Below are positions 22,891 to 34,456 of a stretch of DNA of 64,000 bases, one piece after another; within the stretch, counting starts at the first letter, position 1, and each line of letters begins with the position of its first letter. The stretch is from positions 56,001 through 120,000 of the forward strand of contig JBBDHG010000153.1 of assembly GCA_037951165.1 (NCBI GenBank). The letters run 5' to 3'. Below the pieces are notes generated by a model, which saw nothing but the letters and a program-made list of their open reading frames with translations, ran no database searches and was not told the origin of the DNA. A program made the translations under genes and the position numbers. Source of the stretch: Lophius americanus. Taxonomy: Eukaryota; Chordata; Actinopteri; Lophiiformes; Lophiidae.

Positions 22891-24124
22891 TGAGCGAACG
22901 CGATACCTGGCGTCAAACACGGAGGTGGCGGTGTGATGTTGTGGAGATGCTTTGATGCTCCTCGGCAGGAGAATGTCTGGTCATCAGTTTAAGAGCTGAA
23001 GCTCAAGTCGAGCATCTAGGTCGGGCAGGAAGACTGATTCTAAGCAGAATAGTGAGTCTGTCTGAATGATTCCACGAGGAATAAAATCAAAGTCTGAGAG
23101 TGGACTAGTCAGAGTCTGGACCGAAACCCGACCTGAAAAAAACGTATCCAATAAAACTATCATAAGAAATTTGCATTTAGTGTCAAATCCGGCTGGCATT
23201 AGTTGATTTAAAATTTTGTTTGAAGATCAGACACGGTTTTAGTCTGAGATACGGACGGAAATAGAAGAAAGGAAAAGGGGTCCAATACATTTTCACAGCC
23301 CTGTGTCAGAAATCTCTCGGCGCCAGACAGAAAGAGCGGGGATCGCAAGAGACACGGCAATTCATTATCTGCTCCGATCCGTGTCATGACGATACATCCC
23401 ATAGTTTCTGTGACATTTCAGTTTGGACCGGGCCAAACAATGGGCGCGGCGTTGATGAAGACATGCCTCTGCCGCGGCTGAAGATCCAAGGCTCACTGTC
23501 GGCTTAATTAGGAAGGAGTCGGGTGGAGCGGCAGAAACGGAGAATTTAACGATCCAACAGGAAGAAAATAAGAAAATAGTTGCTGCTGAGGTTCACTGCA
23601 AAACTGCAAAGCCTGGCTTTTCAGAACCACAGGGTTGAGACACCGCGGACACACAGTCCCAGACTGATGTTCTTTGATACATAACATGGTGGGCTTTTTT
23701 GTCCTTTACGTTAAGCTTTGATGTTTAGTTCTGGATTTCCTGCCGCACACCAGAGCCAACCGTTCCCAAAAACGCTACAGACTGTACCAAATAAAAAAAA
23801 ATCCATTACGTATGACATAGAAATATATTTTACTCTATTCTGAGTAAACAGTAGTTAAACTTGTAGCTGTGAATAAATGAGGGAGGAAGCCGTGCAGCCA
23901 ACTGTGAGGCAGCTGTTATCGCGGGTTAGCATACCGTATGTTGACTCAAACAGGGATTTGGCTGCAGTCCTGACCTCGGCAGCTGGGCTCCGCTTTTGAC
24001 TTGTTAAGAACGAGTAAAAAAGGAAAACTTCAAAGGCAGCAGTGTGCACTCAAAACTGTGGCATTCGATGTTGCCCTTATGAATGGTCATAAACATAACC
24101 TCCCTCTGAACAAGTAAGCCGCGC
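22891..24124. other. Unassigned non-coding DNA
   Basis: No recognised gene. 23400-23530 is balanced, complex sequence of the kind seen in conserved non-coding blocks; not testable here. Confidence 0.4.
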
Positions 24125-24140
24125 GGGGGGGGGGGGGGGG
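24125..24140 (+). repeat. G homopolymer, 16 bases
   Basis: Uninterrupted G run on the plus strand. Confidence 0.9.
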
Positions 24141-24545
24141 AGCGCCGGCGGAGCAGCCATTAAGCAGGATTCTCCTGCAGCTCACACCGCCTCTGTTCTG
24201 AGCGGTCAACCTGCCAAGAATCCAACCCAGCGGTCCGCACAGCAGAGGTCCATTACGACCCCCGAACAATACGCCTCCCCTCGGCCTTTAATGGACGCCA
24301 CGCCGAACGGAGTATGAATCAGGAGAGTAACATGCAAGCCGGCAGGAGCCGTGCGGACAGGGAGGTGACAGGGCCCGGCTCAGACAGCGGCCATAACGCA
24401 GCCCTCCAAATCCAATTATCATTGTGATGGAACGGATGGTGTGGGAGGAGAGGAGATGGCTGTGCAGGAGGAGGGGAGGGGGGTGAGGGTGGGGGGTGCG
24501 TCTTCGCTGTCTCCCAGCCCTTGTCTCAAGAAAAATGTGTACGAG
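24141..24545. other. Unassigned GC-rich DNA
   Basis: GC-richer than most of the window, with G-rich plus-strand stretches at 24430-24500. No gene recognised. Confidence 0.4.
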
Positions 24546-24549
24546 CACA

Positions 24550-24580
<31 letters not shown>
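24546..24580. repeat. (CA)n microsatellite
   Basis: About 17 CA units with one TA interruption near the start. Confidence 0.95.
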
Positions 24581-24984
24581 TGTACATCCCTCCATCTTAC
24601 CCCCGCCGTGTCAGAAAGCGCCCAGATGACACGGCCACGTCAAATGAATGCCTCACTTTAGAAGAAAAATGGCAGGAGGGGAGGTAATTTGTGATAGAAC
24701 TCGAAACTTTAACTGGAAACACCTTTCAGGACGCAGATAGGAGGGTGTCAGCAGAAAATCCTGATTGCAGGCGAGAAAGGTGTGACAGAAAGAGAAGAGA
24801 TATGGCGCTGGTACCAAGGGACTAGATGGAGGAAAGGCTGTTTCACGAATCCACTAGTGACACAGAATCGATACAAACAGGTTTTATATGAGAATCAAAC
24901 GGTCTGTTGGGGTCTTCATCATGTAAGCCGTACTGTCCAGCCAAAGTCCTCAGAACCCAACGGAGCAGGATGCAGCATTTAATT
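24581..24984. other. Unassigned non-coding DNA
   Basis: Nothing recognised. Confidence 0.45.
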
Positions 24985-25270
24985 AAGACATTTTGGGTTG
25001 GCACAGCAGCAAAAACATTGACAGCAGGACGGTTCTGGGTTTAAATCCACATCTGCCAGCTTGTGACCTCTGTGTGGGGAGTTTGTGTGTTCGCTCTGTG
25101 TTTGCGTGGGTTCTCTCCAACTACTCCGGCTTCCTCCCACACTCCAAAGAAAATAAAATATGATAGCCTATAGCTGAGTTGTGCGTAGGTGTGACTGGTT
25201 GTCTGTGTCTGTGTGTCGGTCATGTGATGAGCTGGCGACTTTTTCCAGGATTATCTTCTGTCACCCTCCC
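24985..25270 (+). mobile_element. tRNA-derived SINE, V-SINE-like core
   Basis: Head: 'gttggcacagcagc' and a box-B-like 'ggttctgggtttaaatccac'. Core: 'gtgtggggagtttgtgtgtt', 'gcgtgggttctctccaacta', 'ctccggcttcctcccacact', 'ccaaag'. Tail: 'tgatgagctggcgac' and 'ccagg'. This order (tRNA-like head, conserved central domain, LINE-like tail) fits the vertebrate V-SINE superfamily. The tRNA part has lost its structure, so it is an old copy. The family name is from memory; the SINE call itself is firm. Confidence 0.8.
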
Positions 25271-25919
25271 AGTTAACTTAAGTAAGTTAAATAAAACGAA
25301 TGGTTTTCTTCACATTTCTCGATGTGGAGGCGGATTCAGAAGGACACGGGTCAAAGCTGTGATCTGATTGGCCACAGAGGTGATCTGTCTTATTTTCACA
25401 GATGTCTATGGGATGTCCGTAATATCAATATGGCGAATTTCCATTCCAAAACCATCGTATACTGTATGTAGTTAAACTAACCGGGCATCTCTTGCCCTCC
25501 TGGAGAAAAAGTCACCTCAAATTACACTACAGTATAAACTGAGTTTTATGTGGTACAATAATAATTACCGCGAGCTGCTGTGAAAAGACAGATGCAACCT
25601 TTATGTGTCGCTGAAGAGCAATCAGCGACACGTTTAACGGCCCTTGTCGCCGAGTGAAAGCCCGATCCCTGTGATTTGGCCATTTTCAGAGATGTAAATG
25701 GGGGAAAAGTGGACATTCTTGTCATCATAGAAGCAGATGGTGAGATTTTATCTCAGAGATATCTGCTATTTACTTTCCTGCAGACACAATGTGCTGATAG
25801 GCTTTTCACCTGAAGGCCAACCAGCCAGAGTGCTGTGGACCGGGCCTTAAGTGGTAGCCATGACGCCTTATATTACAGTATATAATAAATACAACTTAAA
25901 AGTAATATAATACACGTAA
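25271..25919. other. Unassigned non-coding DNA
   Basis: No gene or repeat recognised. Confidence 0.45.
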
Positions 25920-25979
25920 CCAGGCTACTCCAGAACTTTAATTTTCATTCTATGAAAATTAAAGAAAGAAGTAGCCTGG
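25920..25979. repeat. 60-base two-stem inverted repeat (hairpin)
   Basis: Outer arms CCAGGCTACT (25920-25929) and AGTAGCCTGG (25970-25979), inner arms TTTAATTTTCAT (25937-25948) and ATGAAAATTAAA (25952-25963), both perfect. A 3-base loop and a 7/6-base internal bulge separate them. The size is close to a short miRNA precursor hairpin or the centre of a foldback transposon. Nothing proves expression. Confidence 0.75.
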
Positions 25980-26221
25980 AGCGTTGTGTGAAATCAACAC
26001 CGGACAAATACGTTGAGAAGGTTTGTTCTATAATATACACTGAGATGAACATTTACCTAAACTTACCTACACACATTCGCACACAAACTGGGGTACACCT
26101 TTGTTAAGTTACATCTTTTGAGGTACACTGTCCTTATGAATATCAAATAATCTGTAATATTGTTGCTTTTACGTTATAGCTACTTCTTTGCCGTTGTCGT
26201 GGACTCGCAGTAGGTCATTAA

Positions 26222-26275
26222 GCTCTTCTTCATCTTTCGGCTGTTCCTTTTCGGAGTCGCCACAGCGGATCATCT
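26222..26275 (-). mobile_element. RTE-clade LINE 3' end
   Basis: Minus-strand reading gives MIRCGDSEKEQPKDEEE from 'atgatccgctgtggcgact'. It equals the last residues and tail of RTE-type elements (compare CSGDP...REQP at 10395-10425). Only the extreme 3' end is present. Confidence 0.8.
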
Positions 26276-27244
26276 GTTTACATCCATAGATTCCGCCGGT
26301 ACCCTGCTGGCTAACGGTACCAGTGCAGTATTTGTTCACTCAAGGCCCAACAGATCCGGTCTGGGAATCAATTTTTATGATCCGTACATTGACGCCACCC
26401 TCAACGCTCCTTCATGGGGTTGGAGTACACGGATTTGTGAAGCCCAGTAGGTCATTATAGCCGGAGGTTCCCCAACATCTACACTGGATGCACTGCAATA
26501 TTACCGCGTTTGATGAAACTGGGGGCGACAATCCTTTTTCCCACTGGTGAAGCATAATCTTCTTCTGTGGATGGTTCGTTTGTACTTGTCCTGTTCATTA
26601 GCGGCCGAGCAATCTAATTATTGACCCGGGGACTGATTGCTTTTATACTTGGACCGCCACGCTCCTGGGAGAGCCTGCCTAGCCTCTCTTGAGCTGGCTA
26701 ATGAATGAACACCCTGGAAAGGACGTCTTGTTAGGAGCAGAGGCATTTCAATTACTTGCTGAGTCAGCATGCAGCTGCGGCGTGTCGCACAACTTGTGTA
26801 GGTTGCGAGGCGACGAGCCTCGGGAGAAAGTGGATGATGGACGCAGGCATTTCATTGCCCCCTTGAGAAATGTTCTTGTTTCTGGTGGACGACCGGGTTT
26901 GAGGACGAACATCCTGAAACGCCGCCAACCTCCTTGGGTCTCACCTGAGACGGACTGACCCAAAGCGGAAGGCTGTCCTTTGGTTGAGCGGACAAAGACC
27001 ACCCAGACTGTAAACGGCGCAAAGTTCCTACTTGTGATGGGTGACTTCACAATCTGTTAAGAAACCATTAATGCTGAGAAGTACAAACAGATTTTGGAGA
27101 AACATAGGGAACCATTCGGGGGGCTTTTTTGTTGGGGCTCCCAGCAACGCAAAGCCACAATCTCCCGGGTTACAAAGGTGTTGTCTTACATCAAAGTAAG
27201 AGTGAGAGTCCAGTTGCCAGGTCCAGGTGATGTACTGTGTGGTC
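26276..27244. other. Unassigned non-coding DNA
   Basis: No gene assigned. Antisense frames at 26689-26958 (+) and 26748-27050 (-) overlap and have no known domain. 26590-27050 has balanced composition. Confidence 0.4.
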
Positions 27245-27600
27245 TGACTTCTGTCGGTCAGAACCAGCTTTAACTTCTAAAGAGCATTTTGTGCTCTAGC
27301 AGCTCTTTTGTGGGATCATACAACCTGGGCTGACTTTCACACACCAGTTCAACCAGTTATCTGTCCCTAGACCACTGCAGCAGACGCTGAAGATGGGGAA
27401 CACTCTACAACACCCGCAGTTCTGGAGATGCTCTGATCCGTTTGGGGAGTCAACATCATTTTTAATCCTTGTGATCCTTACAGTTGCTCATCTTTCCTGC
27501 TTCCAAAAAAAAAAAAAAATACTCCCTTACCGTCTGATACATCCCATATGTTATTCCGACTTCACCTATTAGTGGTCGTAATGTTATGGCCGGATCGGCG
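27245..27600 (-). mobile_element. Tc1/mariner element 5' end: terminus and transposase N-terminal relic
   Basis: The outer end (27572-27600) contains 'ggccataacattacgaccac' on the minus strand, the same terminus as at 19937 and 45354. Inward, minus-strand 'ggaagcaggaaag' precedes an ATG at 27491-27489 giving MSNCKDHKD then a stop. Past that, text matching 'cagagcatctccagaactgc' follows, as in the transposase helix-turn-helix region at 48787-48875. Early stop and indels make it dead; the catalytic half is not recognised. Confidence 0.78.
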
Positions 27601-28364
27601 TGACGTGCCATTCTGTATTTCATGAAATGCTTTTGATTACGGACACCTCACAGCGGCGATACCTGCCTCTCTTCCGTTCGGAGCGATCCGACAGGCTGAG
27701 TATCCCCACAGTCTGTTTAGTGGAGGTAATTAAATGTTTGCCTTTTATTGCTAATAAATCACCAAAGCTTTTTTTTTTTCAACAAGGCTACACCTTCCCC
27801 CTACACTCCGGCCATGAGCGAGCGGAGCGGGATCCAGCAGCTGTGCTCACGTTCTCTTTCTCATTATGTCATCCAGGCAAAACATTCCTCCCATTTGATC
27901 AAATATCATGTGAGGGAATATCTATCAGCTCAGAACAACGGGCTAAATGGGTCGCGGCCAGGGCCGCATTCAGCAGTGCATGAAATTGGAGCAATACACA
28001 TGACTAAAGTGAAAAAAAATAAATAAAAAAATGCCCGTGGTAACAATGACAAGCAGAGTAGGATTAGTTTTATGCTATTAAATATGAAATAAAGCACTGG
28101 TGCGCTCGTTTTGACAGTTCAGATAACAGGAAATTAACCCGTTGATGCATGTGAAACATTTTTGTTCACATTATTATGGTGTTCTGAGTAAATGATGCGT
28201 TCAGGTGCCATGACCTTTAATACGCCGACTCTCTCAGAGGCCTCGGCTGTCGTCCACCTAATTTGATTGTTTTTATATTGTTATTGTTATTTGTTTTTTA
28301 TAGTTTTATATTATACCTCATTTGATTTGCATTTTTTGTTTTTCCTTCATCATCGTCTAAATAA
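27601..28364. other. Unassigned non-coding DNA
   Basis: No recognised gene. The frame at 27600-27983 (127 codons) has no domain and includes a poly-T-derived Phe run. 27600-27780 is balanced sequence. Confidence 0.4.
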
Positions 28365-28765
28365 GAAGGTTTTATGGATAATTTTCAGATTGTTGGCTAG
28401 ATTTAGTCCAAATTGGATGAATTTGAATCCTCTTGAGGACATTTATCTTTGAATATCATATTTCATTCTATCAGTTCATAGTTTTCTCGCTCGGAGGAGT
28501 TATTTATTTTACGAAAAACACTCCAGACATAACTCAAAAAACTATTTCATGGATCGTTCTCCACATAGCCCTTAGTGCGAGGAAGAACTGGATTGATTTT
28601 GGGAAATTAATGCGTATTTATGAGAGTAGGGAGAACTTTATCTCCAAAAGTTTTCGGGCTATAACTTCTTACCGGTTGGCCCGATATTGTTAATATTTAA
28701 TGCGAATGAATTATCTTCCTTATGTCACATCTTACTCTAGTAGTTCATACTAGGGGATGCTTTTA
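28365..28765 (+). repeat. Modular repeat A, central copy
   Basis: 'atttagtccaaattggatga', 'cataactcaaaaaactattt', 'gaggaagaactggattgatt', 'ctttatctccaaaagttttc', 'cttaccggttggcccgatat' and 'actctagtagttcatact'. Part of one module followed by a nearly full second module. Head and terminal block are missing. Confidence 0.8.
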
Positions 28766-30455
28766 TTTATTTATTTTCTACAAAAAAACGGTCATCATGT
28801 CTATGAACTATGTCAATGAATTGATTGGATTTTTTAAAAAAAAAAGAAAGAAAGTTTTGAAGCTAATCACAATGCTACATGTAGCGACGCCGCTGTTTTA
28901 TCACATATTGAATAGAATCTGGACACATTTTTTGTTTTTTTTCAGTCACGCTTCTTCTTCCACAGTTCTCTTCCTCTCTAGAACCCAAACCCAAACTTAT
29001 TTAACGAGTTTCAGCCTTCGTCCTGGCGGCTCCAAATCCGCCGTCCACGTTGAGAGGTTAGCTATTGATTGCTGCGCTCCTAGCCGAGAGCGGAGCTCTG
29101 CCGTAATCAGGTCGGATATAATGGGCCCAAGCATTTAATTGGGCTCGGCCTCAGTCTTCTCCTCTATCGATTGAAATCCCCCGGACTAAACCTCTAATCA
29201 GTCTTCGACATCACGGGTTTTTAGCAAAGTTCTGTCATCTGATGGCGGCGCGCCGTGGTCTTTAAATGTCACATCTTTAATTGGCACACTGCTGGATTGC
29301 GTCTTTTGACATATGGGGGGGCTAGACGTCCGTAAAAGTCAACATAAATATGGTCGGGCTGTTCAGTCCGGACACAATTGAACGCACGAAACACTGATAG
29401 GCTTAACGGAATACATATTGTATTTAATATATAGGCGACCGTCAACCTGATCGCAGCGACAGGATAAGTAGCTCTCAAAGGAATTATTACAATAGAGGGG
29501 ATTTATATTGGTTTTATGCACAAAAACAAGGTTTTAATTGGCTAATCATTTTTTTGAAGCATACATTGGGGGTCCCTCCATCGAAGCGAAACCACATCAG
29601 GGGATTGGGGTATGGCGTCATCTTCCCTGGGGTCATTGATGCTATTTTGAAGATGTTTTTCTTTACCTTGAGAAGGACTAGACCAATGTTTTGTATCTGT
29701 CAACAGATTCTTTGCGTCATTTCATAGAATGAATGGATGGAGAGAAAATGAGGTTGAAGTCGATCAATGATGGTTCCGTCACATTTCTTTAACAGTGTTT
29801 TAGAATATGACAGGAGACTGGAGGTAAGAGGTAAGGCCAGGATACTGTCAGACACTTGTGCGTTTACTCATGAAATATGTACAGGAAGAAACTCAAGGGT
29901 TCACATCGAGGTAGAGACATCTATCCCTTCTTCTCTGCCCCCCCCCCTCTTTTTTTCTCACCCACCTCTCTCACATTTCCCATCTCAAGCCTCTCTCTCT
30001 TTCTAATAATTCATCAAATCTACTACAGCGACATACTGTTTTCAATTTTACAGACTTCTTCTGCTGCCATATGACAATATTTTCAGTGTATAAGGATGTC
30101 CTTGGAATTAGTTATGTAATAGTTAAGTTCATATTACTGTATGAATAATTTATCATTGAACGTCTGATGAAAATGTGGCTAATTTAACTCAGTTTGTCAA
30201 AAGATATTGACCCTGCTGTGTGGAATCAGATTTCAACTTTGATCAAATTTGTTTCTAAGTTTCCCTGATTTACAGTTTTCTTAATATTAGTAATAACCCG
30301 GTAATAACCCGGTAATAACCTCTGATAGAGGTTGACTTGATGCAATCAACAATATATTTGTGTTCATGTCAGAGGCTTTTATCTTTAATCTTTTTGTTTT
30401 TAAAATCTCTGTTTAAAACCTCATCACATCCTCCGGTGGGGGCGTGGGGAGGGGA
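28766..30455. other. Unassigned non-coding DNA
   Basis: 1.7 kb with no recognised gene. 29030-29280 is balanced, complex sequence. 29930-30005 is pyrimidine-rich. Confidence 0.4.
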
Positions 30456-30468
30456 GGGGGGGGGGGGG
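30456..30468 (+). repeat. G homopolymer, 13 bases
   Basis: Uninterrupted G run ending a G-rich stretch that starts near 30436. Confidence 0.9.
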
Positions 30469-31050
30469 CGTCAACTGTCCGAGGCGGACCTCTTCTGAAT
30501 AGCACACAACATAATTGCTTGTGGTCCACAAGCTAATAACGTACTCTTGAAAGAACGAGAAGAAAGGGCAGGTAGTTTATCGAGCACAGAAAAACAATTA
30601 CAGCACTGCCGGCGCTAAGTCGCCGTACGCGGGGAATTGTGCTTTGCATTGACGGGAAGTGTGTATATTTTTCATTAAGTGCAGGGTTTCACTGCTTTAT
30701 ACTGTCATTACTCTTTATAAGCTCTTTTTGCTTGGAGTGCACTAATGGAATATTTTAATGGTCTTACTAAATCACGCTGAGATTCTTCAAAACGGACTGT
30801 GTTTGTTCGCTGCTTTGTTTAAAGAGAGAAGCGGCTAAATAAGGCTGAACACAACAAACAACCGCCACAAATATGTAAAAACAATCAGACAGGATTCAGA
30901 CCAGATTGAACAGGGCTCAATATTTGATTCCACAACAGGCCGAAGCAGTCGGGTTACACCTTCAAATATATATTATTCCTAACTGCGTTGAAGTAATTTG
31001 AAGAACATTATATATTTACACGACTGATGAAGCGTCTGTGATTCATCATT
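30469..31050. other. Unassigned non-coding DNA
   Basis: No gene. 30480-30650 is balanced sequence without recognised repeats. Confidence 0.4.
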
Positions 31051-31919
31051 TCTCCGAAAAAGTTGGGCATATTACGGAATTTTCATCACCGCCGTTGATC
31101 CTTGCTGTCAACGCGATAACTCAAAAACTTTGTAGCAACTCAGACTTTAGTGTGAGGAAGAACTGGGTTGATTTTGGGAAAAGTCGGTTGCATATTTCTG
31201 ACACTTGGGGGGGGGGTTTCGACAAACTGTCGACAAACTTCAAATAGTTTGTCGACCGTTGGACCAATCTCGCCAATTTTGGTGCATATTAATCGATTCG
31301 AGGAGATTTAATATTTTAATCTTTTATTTCCGATTTTACTCACTAGGGGGAGTTTTTTTAACTGTTTTTTGGATATACCTTCAAATCAATCGGTCAAATT
31401 TTGCACAAATTCGGTGCATATGAATCAACTCATCTATCTGTAAATATCATATTTTCCTGTAGTAGTTCATATTTTACTCAGTAGGGGTAGCGATCTTTTC
31501 ACAAAAAACACCTTTTTACAGACATAACTAAAAAGCGTTTACATGGGTAATTTTTAGATTTTATACCCATAAAAGAACTTAAAGTGAGGAAGAACGGGAC
31601 TGTTTTTAGGTTGATTATATCTTTTCGACACTAGGGGGCGGTTTTTCTCCAAATGTTTTCAGGCAATCATTTCTCAACCGATGGGTCCAATTTAGTCCAA
31701 ATTCTGTGTATATGAATGGACTCAAGATCTATCTTGTTTCTATAATTGTCAATATTTTACTCACTACAGGAAGCTTTTTTTCTTTTTTTTAAAGAAAAAC
31801 ACAGTTTTTTATTTCTTTAAATTGATGAGTTCAATTAAGAGGATTGCTTGTACAACACAGGGGATTGGGGACCTTTCATAGACATACTCTTGCTGTGGGA
31901 GACAACTGCATAGGTCTAG
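31051..31919 (+). mobile_element. Modular repeat A, best near-complete copy (869 bp)
   Basis: Starts TCTCCG, a head shared with 39637 (minus) and 41711 (TCCCCG/TCCCCC). Then 'ggaattttcatcaccgccg', a first module (31109-31372) with 'gaggaagaactgggttgatt' and 'actcactagggggagttttt', a half module (31373-31532), a second full module (31527-31770) and a terminal block with 'gagttcaatt', 'acaacacaggggattgggga' and CTAG at 31916-31919, then TT. The terminal hairpin is decayed here (gctgtgggagacaactgc). No long open frame on either strand, so it would be non-autonomous. Layout suggests a Helitron-like element; that assignment is inference. Confidence 0.8.
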
Positions 31920-32200
31920 TTTTCCAGTGATGTCATTATTTGATCCATGGGAGATTTAGCAGGATAAATCAGTGCTGAGGTCCAAACCTGCTTGCCTCCA
32001 CCTCTTCATCATCTCACCTTCCCGCCCGCTGATTTAACGCACCAATCAGGCTTTCTAGAGCTACGTCTGTTTCATAACATTTATCTTCCATCTCCTGCCT
32101 CGTATGTCGCCGAGACCCCGTCTCAAAATTGAGTAACAAAATCCATACTTCAATAAATCAGGTGATATTGCAAGGTTTCACCTCGTGGTGTTTATTCCTG

Positions 32201-32207
<7 letters not shown>

Positions 32208-32235
<28 letters not shown>
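32208..32235 (+). repeat. G homopolymer, 28 bases
   Basis: Uninterrupted G run on the plus strand. Confidence 0.9.
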
Positions 32236-32670
32236 TCTCAGGTTAGAGTTTGAGGGGTCTGCAAAAGCCTGAGTGAGGACTGGCTGCACCGAAGCCTTTG
32301 TCATCACTGTAGCGTCTCAAGAATGTAATGAGGTCGGCATTCTTTTCCTCATTAACTATGTGACACTTTCCATCAGTCATCTTCATATAAATTGATTTGG
32401 GAAACTTTCTTGTCAAACTCCTAATACGTGTTCTCCAAGGCCCGAGAACCTGAGGTACCGGAATCGATTTCCTCACCCCCGGCATATTCCATCCCAGAAA
32501 AATTTTTGGAGAGCAGTCTTGCCACGACAGCAAAAAAAAAAAAAACTCACACAGGAAATGCAGGAAGGTCAAAATCCGATATGAGGGATAAAAGCCAACT
32601 GTTAGTCAGGTTAACGTCTCAGATATTACACAGGTTAGTTTCACGTATTTAACATCAAAACAAAACGAGG
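32236..32670. other. Unassigned non-coding DNA
   Basis: The frame 32243-32572 (-) is 109 codons without a known motif. No gene called. Confidence 0.4.
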
Positions 32671-33195
32671 CAAGGGTATATCCCCGGGAAAGCCCCCAAC
32701 CCCCTGCGCTGTACGCACAATCCCACCGTTTGGAACTACTCAAATTAAACGTGACCCGTTAATAAATTCAAACATTCCATATCCACCCAACTTAACTATT
32801 TCTATGAAGTCAGCAGTCTGCTCTAAGATCAGATCCCGTAGTGACCCAATAATGACGATAAATACAGTGAACCCGTTTTTCTGAGCTCTCTTACAAGACA
32901 AGACGGATTTCCTTGTGTCGGTTCATTGACGCTAAATTTAGACACAATGGGATTTATGGTTGGGAAGCTACGGACCAGAAACTGTGTTTTACACAAAAGC
33001 TCCCCCTAGTGGGTAGGATATAACATACATACAAGATAAAAATCCTTCTACATATTCATGTGAGTCAATTCAAACTTAACTGGACATATGGTTGGAAGTA
33101 ATAGTCAAAAAACTGGTGTTTTTTTTTTTTTTTTTTTGCAAAAATGTCCCACTATAGTGAGTGAATTATGAAATATGAGGCGGTTGTTACGTCCA
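32671..33195 (-). repeat. Modular repeat A, interrupted copy
   Basis: Minus strand: 'caccgcc'-like flank, 'actcactatag', 'gacattttt', T-run, 'ccatatgtccagttaagttt', 'actagggggagcttttgtgt', then terminal 'cgcaggggggttgggggctt'-like text and 'gatatacccttg' at 32671. Between about 32760 and 32935 the family signal is lost. The terminal hairpin and CTAG are truncated. Confidence 0.6.
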
Positions 33196-33357
33196 AAATT
33201 AAATCACGATTAGACGTGATATCAGGCTTCAGGAGAGAAGACCAACCAAATGTCAACCCTTTTATCGAAGGACTTTCATATCAACTGATGGGTCTTTCTG
33301 TCTGGTGAGTGTCTTTAATCTCGCCTGACGTCTGGGACAACATTTAGTCTAATCATG

Positions 33358-33360
<3 letters not shown>
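33196..33360. other. Unassigned non-coding DNA
   Basis: Short stretch between repeat A and the CT tract; nothing recognised. Confidence 0.4.
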
Positions 33361-33400
<40 letters not shown>

Positions 33401-33422
33401 TCTCCCTCTCTCTCTCTCTCTC
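33361..33422. repeat. (CT)n microsatellite
   Basis: About 31 CT units with two CC interruptions. Confidence 0.95.
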
Positions 33423-33756
33423 ACCTTCTCTCTGTGAGGTTCATCGACAGATTAGCAGTTAATGCCTCCCGCCAGTCACTCCACCTCACACTGACCTGTA
33501 TAATTTATGGATGTCCTTCGGTGTTCTTCGATTCGGATACCCGAGTGACTCATCGCTCAGACGCCGTTGATGGATTTAGAATCCCAGATGCCCAACTCTG
33601 TTTTTTCGAGAACCATAAGAGGAGATTTTGAAGATTCAAAACTGCTGACCAGAACTTTGAAACAAATAAGAGCGTAGGAAGAAGACGTGGAACCGCTGGG
33701 CTGATCCTGATACCTTACTGCGAGGTTTAAGTAAATCTAAGTCAGTCATTTAATTT
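33423..33756. other. Unassigned non-coding DNA
   Basis: Nothing recognised. Confidence 0.45.
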
Positions 33757-33836
33757 GAGTTCAATCAGGGGAATTACTTGTACAACACAGGGGATTGGGC
33801 GCTTTCCAGGGATGCAAACTGACGACAGCTTAGGTG
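33757..33836 (+). repeat. Modular repeat A, solo 3' terminal block
   Basis: Only the terminal block: 'gagttcaatcaggggaatta', 'acaacacaggggattggg' and '...gacgacagc' then TAG and TT. No module precedes it. The hairpin's left arm is altered, the right arm intact. Confidence 0.8.
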
Positions 33837-34389
33837 TAGTTATGTCTAATACACATATATTATATCTTCGTCTTACATCCCATCCAATGCTACCCAGAAT
33901 GCATCATGACCCACCTGGCCTGGACTGTTATCTGTTCACATCTTAAGGTTTTTTATATTTAAATGATGGAGAAACAGCTTTTGTCCTTCATCATCAGTGA
34001 ACTATCTGTAATTTCCTCACATGTAAAGGACTGAGGATTTGAAGAGGAAGGTTGAGACAGAAGGTCCAGCGGGCATGAATCGTACACCTCTCCCCCAGTC
34101 AGACCGTTTAGGCTGATCATTTAACCGTAATTGAGTTTTAAAACCTGCTACGCCAAAAATGCATCTATGAATAATTAGTGGCCAAATGTCACACCTGTGC
34201 GTTTTCTGCCTCACTTTGCATCCTGATTATTGACTTTTCAGTGTGAGTGTTAGATGCACCCTGAATGAACCTGCACCATGGTCTTTTGACCGTGCATCTC
34301 AATGGGGAGCCCTTTCTGCACTCTCTCCATTCTCTCCCTTCCTCTTCCTCTCTCCATTTTCTCATTCTCTGACCTGTCGTCCGTCTTCC

Positions 34390-34391
<2 letters not shown>
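33837..34391. other. Unassigned non-coding DNA
   Basis: No recognised gene. Confidence 0.45.

Positions 34392-34454
<63 letters not shown>
34392..34454. repeat. (CT)n microsatellite
   Basis: About 31 uninterrupted CT units; overlapping Ser-Leu or Arg-Glu frames are artefacts. Confidence 0.95.

Positions 34455-34456
<2 letters not shown>

Noticed and set aside
27600..27983. 127-codon frame as an exon
   Set aside because: Contains a homopolymer-derived Phe run and no known domain.
31051..31919. Repeat A as exons of a gene family
   Set aside because: All three frames on both strands are closed repeatedly and copies differ by indels not in multiples of three.
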